Source of the DNA: Fuscovulum sp.
GTDB lineage: Bacteria; Pseudomonadota; Alphaproteobacteria; Rhodobacterales; Rhodobacteraceae
Length of the DNA: 64,000 nt
Assembly: GCA_035192965.1 (NCBI GenBank)
Contig: CP136571.1
Span: 3,614,501 to 3,678,500 of the forward strand
Direction of reading: 5' to 3'
Made by a program: the position numbers and the translations under genes. The notes beneath the pieces were generated by a model, which did no database searches, was not told where the DNA came from, and was given only the letters and a program-made list of their open reading frames with translations. Below are positions 9,611-17,589 of the stretch, piece after piece (position 1 is the first letter of the stretch; each line of letters begins with the position of its first letter).

Positions 9611-10492
9611 CTAGCGGTGCCGCCGGAAAAACCGCGACCGGGCATATAGCTCTTCCAGCCGCTTCAGCCGCCCCTCTGTCACCGCCCAGGTCCGGTCCTG
9701 CACCGAAGCCAGCAGCGTCTCCACCAGAACCAAAGGCGACACAGTGCTGTCCCAGGCGCTCGGCGCTTCCACATGGCAGGCCAGCACATGGCGGGAATGG
9801 GCGGCAGCGGGCGACAGCCAGCGATCGGTGATCAGCACCACCTCCGCCCCCTGCTCCACCGCCAGTTCCGTCAGTTGCAGCACCGAATTTTCATAGCGGC
9901 GGATGTCGAACACTACCAGCACATCCCCCGGCACCATATCCAACAACGCGGGCGGCCATGTATTCGACATCCCCGACAGCAGCGTCACATTCGGGCGCAC
10001 ATTCTTCATCAGCGTCACGAAATATTCGGCCATCGCATGGGTGATCCGCCCACCCATCGCAAACACCCGCCGCTCCGGATCGGCCAGCAGCGCCGCCGTC
10101 GCGTCAAACTCGGCATGGTCGATCTGGCTCAGCGTGGCCTGCAAATTGGCCACCACCGCATCGGCAAACCGGTTCAGGATATGCGTATCCGGCACGCCCC
10201 CCGCCCAGCGGTCATGCTTGGCCAAGGGTGACAGCAGCATCGCCTCCACCTCTGACCGCAGGGCATGCTGGTAATCGGGATATCCCTTGAAGCCCAGCTT
10301 CTGGCACAGCCGCACCACCGTGGGGTTCGACACCCCCGACGCCCGCGCCAGTTCGGTGATCGACCCCAGCGCCGCCACCGGATAATGGGTCAGGATGTGC
10401 GTCGCCAATTGCCGTTCGGCCCGCGTCAGATCGCCCATCGCGGCGCGCATCCGGTCTTCGATCGTGACGGCGGCATCCATGGCAGACCCCAT
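9611..10492 (-). CDS. MurR/RpiR-family transcriptional regulator
   Basis: The 293-residue regulator has an N-terminal HTH_6 domain (LTRAERQLATHILTHYP, then ITELARASGVSNPTVVRLCQ and KLGFKGYPDYQHAL). A C-terminal SIS domain follows from about residue 125 (RRVFAMGGRITHAMAEYF, VLVVFDIRRYE). SIS domains usually sense phosphosugars, but the divergent genes point to an amine or glutamyl compound, so the ligand is uncertain. It is transcribed away from the amidohydrolase and TRAP operon and is the likely local regulator of that operon. Confidence 0.88.
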   Translation of the reverse strand: MGSAMDAAVTIEDRMRAAMGDLTRAERQLATHILTHYPVAALGSITELARASGVSNPTVVRLCQKLGFKGYPDYQHALRSEVEAMLLSPLAKHDRWAGGVPDTHILNRFADAVVANLQATLSQIDHAEFDATAALLADPERRVFAMGGRITHAMAEYFVTLMKNVRPNVTLLSGMSNTWPPALLDMVPGDVLVVFDIRRYENSVLQLTELAVEQGAEVVLITDRWLSPAAAHSRHVLACHVEAPSAWDSTVSPLVLVETLLASVQDRTWAVTEGRLKRLEELYARSRFFRRHR

Positions 10493-10576
10493 ACACTTGC
10501 CCCCCGCTCAGGCTTTGGGCGGCCCCCCGAAGGCTTGGCCGAATTCCCGGCACAAGTCGATTAGAAAACTTTGTAA

Positions 10577-10610
10577 CAGAAATATTCCGGCAGAAAAATT
10601 CTTGACAGAA
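10577..10610. promoter_or_regulatory. AT-rich divergent promoter/operator region
   Basis: Three CAGAA direct repeats start at 10577, 10591 and 10606, about 14-15 bases apart. An inverted AGAA-AAA-TTCT element lies at 10592-10602 and a TTGACA box at 10602-10607. The stretch is strikingly AT-rich against its surroundings and lies between the divergent RpiR and amidohydrolase genes. It is a candidate RpiR operator with promoter; no convincing -10 was found. Confidence 0.4.
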
Positions 10611-10662
10611 TGCGCGGCGGCGGATGAGCCTTGCTCTAATCAACAGGGGGATGACTCGCGCA

Positions 10663-11445
10663 ATGAACGCGGGCAGCAACAGGGAAACGGCGGTCTTTCC
10701 GCCCTTGGTCGAAAACAGCGCCGCCCGTGGCCGGGCGGTGATCGTCTGCGAACATGCCTCCAACCATTTCCCTCCGCGCTGGGGCGATCTGGGCCTGACG
10801 CCCGATCAGCGCAGCGCCCATATCGCCTGGGATCCCGGCGCGCTTGGCGTGGCGCGCGGGCTGGCGCAGCGGCTGGATGCCGTGCTGGTCCATGCCCCCG
10901 TGTCGCGCCTTGTCTATGATTGCAACCGCGCGCCCGACATGGCCGGTGCCATGCCCGCCCGCTCGGAAATCCACGACATCCCCGGCAACACCGCCATCAC
11001 GCCCGAAGATCGCGCCGCCCGCACCGCGGCGGTCTATGTCCCCTTCCATGACGGCTTGCACGCGCTTCTGATGGACCGCATCGCCCGTGGCCTGCACCCC
11101 GCGCTCATCACCATCCACAGCTTCACGCCCGTCTATTTCGGCACGCCCCGCACGGTAGAATTCGGGGTCATCCACGATGCCGACGACACCCTTCCCCGTG
11201 CCATCCTTGACGCCGCCCGCGCCCGCACCACCCTGACATCCGCGCTGAACGAACCCTATTCCGCCCGCGATGACGTGACCCACACCCTGCGCCTGCACGC
11301 CACGCCCTACGGCCTGCCCAACGCCATGCTAGAGATTCGCAACGACCTCATCGCCAGCCCGGCGGACCAATCCGCCATGGCCGCCACCCTCGCCCCCGTC
11401 CTCGCCGCCGCCATGGCCGCGCTGACGCCAGAACCCGTGATGTGA
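10663..11445 (+). CDS. N-formylglutamate amidohydrolase-family enzyme
   Basis: Zinc-type amidohydrolase of the N-formylglutamate deformylase family (HutG-like fold). Visible motifs are VIVCEHASNHFPPRWG near the N-terminus, RLVYDCNRAPD in the middle and ITIHSFTPVYFG with a later LEIRNDL. The chosen ATG at 10663 (260 residues) lies 12 bases after a GGGGG stretch; an ATG at 10624 is in frame and would add 13 residues. It ends 8 bases before dctQ, so it is co-transcribed with the TRAP transporter. No histidine-utilisation genes are nearby. Hydrolysis of a gamma-glutamyl or N-acyl-glutamate intermediate is therefore a plausible alternative to N-formylglutamate. Confidence 0.82.
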   Translation: MNAGSNRETAVFPPLVENSAARGRAVIVCEHASNHFPPRWGDLGLTPDQRSAHIAWDPGALGVARGLAQRLDAVLVHAPVSRLVYDCNRAPDMAGAMPARSEIHDIPGNTAITPEDRAARTAAVYVPFHDGLHALLMDRIARGLHPALITIHSFTPVYFGTPRTVEFGVIHDADDTLPRAILDAARARTTLTSALNEPYSARDDVTHTLRLHATPYGLPNAMLEIRNDLIASPADQSAMAATLAPVLAAAMAALTPEPVM

Positions 11446-11453
11446 GGAACCGG

Positions 11454-12017
11454 ATGCCGCGTTTCGTGATCGCCTTCGTCCGCCTCGTCGACCGCCTGAA
11501 TTACGGCGTCGGGCGCTTTGCGATGTATCTTTTGTTCGTCCTGATGGCGATCCTGACCTGGTCCTCGCTTTCCAAAGCCTTCTTCAACCCCTCGCTCTGG
11601 ACGCTGGAAATGGCCCAGTTCGTGATGGTGGCCTATTACATCCTCGGCGGCCCCTACACGATGCAGAACGAAGGCCATGTCCGCATGGACCTGTTCTATG
11701 CCAAGCAATCCCCCGTCCGCCGCGCCTGGTGGGATGGCTTCACCGTCTTTGCCATCATCTTCTATCTCGGCGTGCTGATCTGGGGTGCTGCAGAAAGCTT
11801 CGGCTACTCCCTCGGCCTGAAATGGACTGATCCCACAACCTCCGCACTCGGCCTGTCCTGGCCGCAAATCGGCCGGCTGGAACGCAGTCCAACCGCCTGG
11901 CGGCCCTATCTCTGGCCCATCAAGCTTGTGATGCTGACAGGCTTCATCCTCATGCTTCTCCAGGCGCTCTCGTCGCTGGCGAAAGACATCGCCACCATCC
12001 GCGGAGAGACGATCTGA
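11454..12017 (+). CDS. TRAP transporter small permease (DctQ-like)
   Basis: Small four-helix membrane subunit of a tripartite ATP-independent periplasmic transporter. The 187 residues contain a first helix MYLLFVLMAILTWSSLSKA, a GGPYTMQNEGHVRMDLFY block typical of DctQ and two further hydrophobic segments. The ATG at 11454 has GAGGA 5 bases upstream; a GTG at 11442 is a weaker alternative. Its stop overlaps the start of the large permease by one base (TGATG). Confidence 0.9.
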   Translation: MPRFVIAFVRLVDRLNYGVGRFAMYLLFVLMAILTWSSLSKAFFNPSLWTLEMAQFVMVAYYILGGPYTMQNEGHVRMDLFYAKQSPVRRAWWDGFTVFAIIFYLGVLIWGAAESFGYSLGLKWTDPTTSALGLSWPQIGRLERSPTAWRPYLWPIKLVMLTGFILMLLQALSSLAKDIATIRGETI

Positions 12018-13360
12018 TGCCCTATGAGATGATCGCCGCCCTGATGTTCTCGACCATGCTGCTGATGATGATGACCGGGCAGCGCGTGTTCGGCATCATC
12101 GGCTTTGTCGCTGTGGTCGCCGCCATTTCGCTCTGGGGCACGGGCGGGCATAACATGGGCTTCTCGGCCTCGATGAAGCTGATGAAATGGTATCCGCTCC
12201 TGTCGCTGCCCATGTTCGTCTTCATGGGCTACATCATGAGCGAAAGCCGCCTCGCCGATGATCTCTATCGTATGTTCCATGTCTGGTTCGGCCCCATTCC
12301 GGGTGGCCTCGCCATCGGCACCATCCTTCTGATGGTGCTGATCTCGGCCATGAACGGGCTGTCTGTTGCGGGCATGGCCATCGGGTCGACCATCGCTCTG
12401 CCCGAACTGCTGCGACGCGGCTATCAAAAGGAAATGGTGACCGGCGTCATTCAGGCAGGCTCCTCGCTCGGCATCCTGATTCCGCCATCCGTTGTGCTCG
12501 TCCTCTACGCCATGATCGCCCGCGCCCCGGTGTCCGAACTTTGGCTGGCAGGCGTCCTTCCCGGCCTGATGATGGCGGCCTTGTTCATCCTCTATGTCTA
12601 TATCCGCTGCCGCATCCAGCCCGCGCTTGGCCCCGCCATGAGCGCCGAGGAACGCGCCACCATCACCCGCGCCGACAAGTTCCACGCCCTGCGCGCGGGC
12701 GCGCTGCCCTTCATCATCTTCTTCGCGATGATGTTTCCCTTCATCTACGGCTGGACCTCGCTGGTCGAAAGCTCGGTGATCGGCGTCGCCGCCACCATGC
12801 TGGCCGCCGTCATCAAGGGCCGCATGAACAAGATGGTGTTCGAGGTTGCCACCCGCTCCACCCTGTTCATCACCTGCATGTTCATGTGGGTGATCCTTGC
12901 TGCGCTGGCCTTCGGCGCGGTCTTCGATGGCCTCGGCGCGGTCAAGGCGATTGAAAGCCTCTTTGTCGAAAAACTGGGGTTCGGCCCGTGGACCATCCTG
13001 ATCCTTATGCAGGTCAGCTTCCTGCTGATGGGCATGTTCCTTGATGACACGGCGATGCTGGTCATCGTGGCCCCGCTCTATGTGCCGCTGGTGGCCACGC
13101 TTGACCTTGGCATCCCGCCTGAAGATGTGCTGATCTGGTACGGCGTGCTTTACACCATCACCTGCCAGATCGCCTATCTGACGCCGCCCTTCGGCTATAA
13201 CCTCTTCCTGATGCGCGCCTTCGCGCCGCCAGAAATCACCATGGGCGACATCTACCGGTCCGTCGTTCCCTTCGTGCTCGTGATGGTGGCCGCGCTTGCC
13301 TTGATCATGCTCTTCCCCGGCATCGCGCTGTGGCTGCCCAATCTGATCTATCCGAACTGA
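12017..13360 (+). CDS. TRAP transporter large permease (DctM-like)
   Basis: Channel subunit of a TRAP transporter, 447 residues with about twelve membrane segments. DctM-type blocks are GLSVAGMAIGSTIALPELLRRGY, the VIQAGSSLGILIPPSVVLVLY motif and FLDDTAMLVIVAPLYVPL. It uses the sodium or proton gradient to move a ligand delivered by the periplasmic subunit. Translation is coupled to dctQ by a 1-base overlap, and the solute-binding gene starts 49 bases downstream. Confidence 0.93.
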   Translation: MPYEMIAALMFSTMLLMMMTGQRVFGIIGFVAVVAAISLWGTGGHNMGFSASMKLMKWYPLLSLPMFVFMGYIMSESRLADDLYRMFHVWFGPIPGGLAIGTILLMVLISAMNGLSVAGMAIGSTIALPELLRRGYQKEMVTGVIQAGSSLGILIPPSVVLVLYAMIARAPVSELWLAGVLPGLMMAALFILYVYIRCRIQPALGPAMSAEERATITRADKFHALRAGALPFIIFFAMMFPFIYGWTSLVESSVIGVAATMLAAVIKGRMNKMVFEVATRSTLFITCMFMWVILAALAFGAVFDGLGAVKAIESLFVEKLGFGPWTILILMQVSFLLMGMFLDDTAMLVIVAPLYVPLVATLDLGIPPEDVLIWYGVLYTITCQIAYLTPPFGYNLFLMRAFAPPEITMGDIYRSVVPFVLVMVAALALIMLFPGIALWLPNLIYPN

Positions 13361-13409
13361 TACCCAATCGCGGGCGTTTCAGACCCGCATCCAACCAGGA
13401 GGCTGACAA

Positions 13410-14447
13410 ATGACGACTTCAAGACGTTCCTTCCTCACCAAGGGCGCTCTGGCCGGGGCCGCCACGCTGGCCGCGCCCGCCATCGCCACCGCACAGGCCC
13501 CCATCAAATGGCGGATGCAGACCTATGCCGGTGCCGCCCTTGGCGAACAGGTGGTCAAACCCGCCGTGGATGCCTTCAACCGCATCGCCCAAGGCCAGAT
13601 GGAGATCGAACTCTTCTACGCCGACCAGCTCGTCCCGACGGGCGAACTGTTTCAGGCGATGCAGGCAGGCACCATCGACTGCGTCCAGTCCGATGATGAC
13701 TCGATGGCATCCCCCACCGAAGTGACCGTGTTCGGCGGTTACTTCCCCCTTGGCCTGCGCTACTCGCTCGACGTGCCCGCGCTGTTCAACAAATACGGCC
13801 TCAAGCAGATCTGGGAAGAAGAATACGCCGCTGTCGGCGTCAAGCACATCTCGGCCGGCGCATGGGACCCCTGCCACTTCGCCACCAAAGACCCGATCAA
13901 CAGCCTTGCCGACCTGCAAGGCAAGCGCGTCTTCACCTTCCCGACCGCTGGCCGCTTCCTCACCCAATTCGGCGTCGTCCCCGTCACCCTGCCGTGGGAA
14001 GACATCGAAGTTGCGATGCAGACCGGCGAACTTGACGGCATCGCATGGTCCGGCATCACCGAGGTCTACACCGTGGGCTGGTCCAACGTGACCAACTACT
14101 TCCTCACCAACAACATCTCGGGCGCATGGATCGGGCATTTCTTTGCCAACATGGACCGCTGGAACGAACTGCCGCCGCACCTGCAGGAACTGCTGGCGAC
14201 CTGTTTCGAACAGTCCCACTACTACCGCCAGCACTGGTACTGGGCGGGCGAGGCTGACCTGCGCATCAACGGCGGCAAGCTGCAACTGACCACCATCCCG
14301 GATGAGGAATGGAAAACGGTCGAAGCCGCCGCCCTGACCTTCTGGGATGAAATCGCCGCCGAAAGCGAAGTGAAGGCCAAGGTCGTGGCCATCTTCAAGC
14401 AGTATAACGACGTCATGGTGAAAGCCGGACGTCCCTACCGCTTCTGA
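13410..14447 (+). CDS. TRAP transporter solute-binding protein (DctP family)
   Basis: Periplasmic binding protein, 345 residues. It starts with a twin-arginine-like signal (SRRSFLTKGALAGAATLAAP), predicted to be cleaved after IATAQA. The mature part has the DctP architecture: a GELFQAMQAGTIDCVQSDD stretch, SLADLQGKRVFTFPTAGRF and a DGIAWSGITEVYTVGW region. DctP proteins usually bind carboxylates; the neighbouring ligase and alcohol-oxidising enzymes leave the ligand open. A GC stem-loop follows 10 bases after the stop. Confidence 0.92.
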   Translation: MTTSRRSFLTKGALAGAATLAAPAIATAQAPIKWRMQTYAGAALGEQVVKPAVDAFNRIAQGQMEIELFYADQLVPTGELFQAMQAGTIDCVQSDDDSMASPTEVTVFGGYFPLGLRYSLDVPALFNKYGLKQIWEEEYAAVGVKHISAGAWDPCHFATKDPINSLADLQGKRVFTFPTAGRFLTQFGVVPVTLPWEDIEVAMQTGELDGIAWSGITEVYTVGWSNVTNYFLTNNISGAWIGHFFANMDRWNELPPHLQELLATCFEQSHYYRQHWYWAGEADLRINGGKLQLTTIPDEEWKTVEAAALTFWDEIAAESEVKAKVVAIFKQYNDVMVKAGRPYRF

Positions 14448-14457
14448 TCCGACGAAC

Positions 14458-14482
14458 GGTGGGGCGGCACTGCCGCCCCACC
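14458..14482 (+). terminator. GC stem-loop after dctP
   Basis: GGTGGGGCGGCA and TGCCGCCCCACC form a perfect 12-base inverted repeat with one base between them. No T-tract follows (the next bases are GCACCCCCCC). It may act as an mRNA 3'-stabilising or partial termination hairpin rather than a full intrinsic terminator. Confidence 0.5.
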
Positions 14483-14535
14483 GCACCCCCCCGCCTTCCG
14501 CGATCAAGGGCGATTGCGCGGGAAGACCTGCAAAG

Positions 14536-14547
14536 ATATGATCAAAT
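14536..14547. promoter_or_regulatory. near-palindromic TGATCA motif upstream of ligase gene
   Basis: ATATGATCAAAT differs by one base from the perfect palindrome ATTTGATCAAAT found 42 bases upstream of the other aminotransferase and ligase operon (27909-27920). Both precede glutamine-synthetase-like genes. It is a candidate binding site for a shared regulator, by inference only. Confidence 0.35.
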
Positions 14548-14768
14548 TCTGCGGCACCGGCATCCGGCCCCCTGCCGCCGCCCCCGGAGGCCCAATGCGG
14601 ATCGCATGCCCAGCCCGATCTGACGCCCGCACCGATTGCTGGCCCCGCAAGCCTGAATTCGGCGGTGCCCGGCCCGCCCGCCGCGCCCTGCACGGCTGAC
14701 CGCCCGACGGTCCACACCCATTCCGCCCCCAACCGGGGCCACCGACGCCAAAGATATGAGGCCACAAG

Positions 14769-16136
14769 ATGCCCGGAACCATGACATTCGACACCCTGAA
14801 AGAAGCCGTCGCCCGCGGCGAGATCGACACCGTTCTGGTGGCCGCGATCGACATGCAGGGCCGCCTGATGGGCAAACGCTTTCACGCCGCCTTCTTCGTT
14901 TCCAACGGCTACAAGGAAACCCACTGCTGCAACTACCTGCTGGCCGTGGACATGGAGATGAACACCGTCCCCGGCTACAAATCCGCCGGATGGGAACAGG
15001 GTTACGGCGACTATGTGATGAAGCCCGACCTCTCCACCCTGCGCGCCCTGCCCTGGCTGCCCGGCACCGCACTGTGCCTGTCCGACCTTCTCGATCACCA
15101 CACGCAGGAAGAGGTCACCGTCTCCCCCCGCGCGATTTTGAAAAAACAGGTCGCCCGCGCCCGCGCCATGGGGTTTGAACCCATGATGGCGACCGAACTC
15201 GAATTCTACATCTTCGAGAACGCCTATGAAAACCTGCGCGACGGCGGCCTCTCCGCGCTGAAGCCCATCTCCGGCTATAACGAGGATTACCACCTCTTCC
15301 AGACCTCCAAGGAAGAATCCCTGATGCGCGATGTCCGCAACGGCCTCTACGCCGCCGGCATCCCCATTGAGAACACCAAGGGCGAGGCCGACGCCGGCCA
15401 GCATGAGGTGAACTACAAATACTCCGACGCGCTCGATACCGCCGACAACCACGTGATCATCAAGCAAGGCGTCAAGGAAATCGCCCATACCAAGGGAAAG
15501 TCCGTCACCTTCATGGCCAAGTATGACCACCGCAAAGCGGGGTCCTCCTCCCATGTCCACCAATCGCTCTGGACGCTGGATGGCAAACCCGCCTTCTACG
15601 ACCATGACGATCCGCATGGCATGTCCGCCACCATGAAGCACTTCGTCGCGGGCCAACTCGCCCACGCGCAGGAAATCACCACCTTCCTCGCGCCCTACGT
15701 CAACAGCTACAAACGCTTTACCATTGGCATGTTCGCCCCCACCAAAGCGGTCTGGAGCGCGGACAACCGCACCGCAGGCTTCCGCGTCTGCGGCGAACAC
15801 ACCAAGGCCGTCCGCGTCGAATGCCGCATCCCCGGCAGCGACGTGAACCCCTACCTCTGCTGCGCCGCCCTTCTCGCCGCAGGTCTGGCGGGGATCGAGG
15901 CCAAGATGGAGCTGGAGCCGGAAATGAAAGGCGACATGTACCACGCCGCCGGTGTGCGCGAGATTCCGAAGAACCTCCGCGAAGCCGCTGCCCTGCTCAA
16001 CACCTCCACCATGCTGCGCGCCGCATTGGGCGATGATGTGGTCGACCACTACCACCACGCCGCCCAATGGGAGATCGCGGAAACAGACCGCGTCGTGACC
16101 GATTTCGAACTCCAGCGCCTGCTGGAACGCGCATAA
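14769..16136 (+). CDS. glutamine synthetase-family gamma-glutamyl ligase
   Basis: ATP-dependent ligase of the glutamine synthetase superfamily, 455 residues. It has the N-terminal beta-grasp block AAIDMQGRLMGKR. Catalytic-domain motifs follow: the EFYIF Glu pair, EADAGQHEVNY, the AGSSSHVHQSL segment with His262 and His264, and VRVECRIPGSDVNPYL. The adenylylated-Tyr loop of housekeeping GlnA is absent, so it is probably a catabolic enzyme that glutamylates an amine, as PuuA, IpuC and GlnA4-type enzymes do. Aldehyde and alcohol dehydrogenases follow directly. The acceptor amine is unknown. Confidence 0.85.
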   Translation: MPGTMTFDTLKEAVARGEIDTVLVAAIDMQGRLMGKRFHAAFFVSNGYKETHCCNYLLAVDMEMNTVPGYKSAGWEQGYGDYVMKPDLSTLRALPWLPGTALCLSDLLDHHTQEEVTVSPRAILKKQVARARAMGFEPMMATELEFYIFENAYENLRDGGLSALKPISGYNEDYHLFQTSKEESLMRDVRNGLYAAGIPIENTKGEADAGQHEVNYKYSDALDTADNHVIIKQGVKEIAHTKGKSVTFMAKYDHRKAGSSSHVHQSLWTLDGKPAFYDHDDPHGMSATMKHFVAGQLAHAQEITTFLAPYVNSYKRFTIGMFAPTKAVWSADNRTAGFRVCGEHTKAVRVECRIPGSDVNPYLCCAALLAAGLAGIEAKMELEPEMKGDMYHAAGVREIPKNLREAAALLNTSTMLRAALGDDVVDHYHHAAQWEIAETDRVVTDFELQRLLERA

Positions 16137-16141
16137 AACTG

Positions 16142-16189
16142 GGCGGGGCCTCCCCCGCCTCAACGAACGAATGGCGGGCCAATCCCGCC
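16142..16189 (+). other. two tandem intercistronic stem-loops
   Basis: Between the ligase and aldehyde dehydrogenase genes lie GGCGGGG-CCTC-CCCCGCC (16142-16159, the arms being GGCGGGG and CCCCGCC) and GGCGGG-CCAAT-CCCGCC (16173-16189). Neither has a T-tract. They may set segmental mRNA stability within one operon. Confidence 0.45.
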
Positions 16190-16204
16190 GCAAAAGGTGA
16201 CCAC

Positions 16205-17584
16205 ATGAAACCCATCCAACTCATCTCTCCGGTCGACGGATCGGTCTATATCGAACGCATGCCCCTTTCCCCGGATGAGGCAAAGGCCGCTGTCGCCCGC
16301 GCCAAATCCGCACAAAAGGCCTGGGCCGCCCGCCCGCTGGCGGACCGTATCGCGCTGGTCAAGGCAGGCGTGAAAAACCTCAACGACATGTCCGCCGTCA
16401 TCGTCGAAGAACTCGCATGGCAGATGGGCCGCCCCACCCGCTTTGGCGGTGAATTCGGCGGCGTCAACGCCCGCACCGAATACATGTCCGACATCGCGGC
16501 CAAGACGCTCGCCCCCGAAATGATCGAAGACAGCGACAAATTCCGCCGCTACCTCGCCCGCGATCCGGTCGGCGTCGTCTTCATCGTGGCCCCGTGGAAC
16601 TACCCCTACCTCACCACGATCAACACCCTCGTCCCCGCCCTCATCGCGGGCAACACCGTCATCCTGAAACATGCCAGCCAGACGATGAAGGTCGGCGAAA
16701 GGCTGGCCGAGGCGTTCCACGCAGCAGGCATCCCCGCCGACGTGTTCCAGAACGTCGTCCTCGACCACGCCACGACGGAATCCCTCATCGCCGCCCGTTC
16801 CTTCGGCTTCGTCAACTTCACCGGATCGGTGGGTGGCGGCATCGCCATGGAAAAGGCCGCCGCTGGCACTTTCACGCCGCTGGGCCTCGAACTGGGCGGC
16901 AAAGACCCCGGCTATGTCCGCCATGACGCCAACCTCGACGCCGCCGTTGATACGCTGATGGACGGCGCGATGTATAACGCAGGCCAATGCTGCTGCGGCA
17001 TCGAACGCATCTATGTCCATGAATCGCTCTACGATGCCTTTGTCGAAAAGGCCGTCGCATGGGTCAAAACCCTCAAACTCGGCAACCCGTTCGATGCCGA
17101 CAGCACCCTCGGCCCCATGGCCAACAAGCGCTTTGCCGCCGTGGTCCGTGGCCAGATCGCCGATGCCATCGCCGCAGGGGCCAAACCCCTGATCGACCCC
17201 GCCCTCTTCCCCGCCGATGACGGCGGCGCCTATCTCGCGCCGCAAATCCTCGTCAACGTCGATCACTCCATGCGCGTGATGACCGAGGAATCCTTCGGCC
17301 CCGTCGTCGGCATCATGAAGGTCAAGGATGATGACGAAGCCGTCGCCCTGATGAACGATTCCCCCTACGGCCTCACCGCCTCGGTCTGGACGCAGGACTA
17401 TGAAACCGCGCAGGCCATCGGCGCACGTATCGAAACCGGCACCGTCTTCATGAACCGCGCCGATTACCTTGACCCGGCCCTGTGCTGGACGGGCTGCAAG
17501 GATACCGGGCGCGGCGGCAGCCTCTCCTATCTCGGGTTCCATTCGGTGACCCGTCCGAAATCCTATCACCTCAAGAAGGTCTGA
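16205..17584 (+). CDS. NAD(P)-dependent aldehyde dehydrogenase
   Basis: Aldehyde dehydrogenase superfamily enzyme, 459 residues, oxidising an aldehyde to a carboxylate. The N-terminal cofactor region contains VAPWNYPYLTTINT and FTGSVGGGIAMEKAA. Catalytic Glu229 sits in LGLELGGKDPG and the nucleophile is the middle Cys (Cys263) of AGQCCCGI. The ATG at 16205 has AAAGGTGA upstream; an in-frame start at 16067 overlaps the ligase gene and was rejected. The alcohol dehydrogenase gene starts 5 bases after its stop. In context it would oxidise a gamma-glutamyl-aminoaldehyde, by analogy with PuuC. Confidence 0.9.
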   Translation: MKPIQLISPVDGSVYIERMPLSPDEAKAAVARAKSAQKAWAARPLADRIALVKAGVKNLNDMSAVIVEELAWQMGRPTRFGGEFGGVNARTEYMSDIAAKTLAPEMIEDSDKFRRYLARDPVGVVFIVAPWNYPYLTTINTLVPALIAGNTVILKHASQTMKVGERLAEAFHAAGIPADVFQNVVLDHATTESLIAARSFGFVNFTGSVGGGIAMEKAAAGTFTPLGLELGGKDPGYVRHDANLDAAVDTLMDGAMYNAGQCCCGIERIYVHESLYDAFVEKAVAWVKTLKLGNPFDADSTLGPMANKRFAAVVRGQIADAIAAGAKPLIDPALFPADDGGAYLAPQILVNVDHSMRVMTEESFGPVVGIMKVKDDDEAVALMNDSPYGLTASVWTQDYETAQAIGARIETGTVFMNRADYLDPALCWTGCKDTGRGGSLSYLGFHSVTRPKSYHLKKV

Positions 17585-17589
17585 ACACC

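Larger units (their letters stand above)
14448..14768. other. 321-bp non-coding gap before the ligase gene
   Basis: The gap holds the stem-loop at 14458-14482 and an AT-rich island around 14530-14550 with a TGATCAAAT motif. The rest is GC-rich with no convincing gene. A 61-codon open frame at 14514 has no family features and is judged spurious. The island probably contains the promoter for the ligase and dehydrogenase genes. Confidence 0.5.

Noticed and set aside
14514..14699. A 61-codon frame in the gap before the first ligase
   Set aside because: No ribosome-binding site, no family features, Pro/Ala/Arg-rich composition typical of non-coding high-GC DNA.
13419..16193. A 924-codon open frame on the minus strand
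   Set aside because: It lies antisense to dctP and the ligase gene, has repetitive His/Gly/Val/Asp composition without any domain, and comes from codon bias in high-GC DNA.
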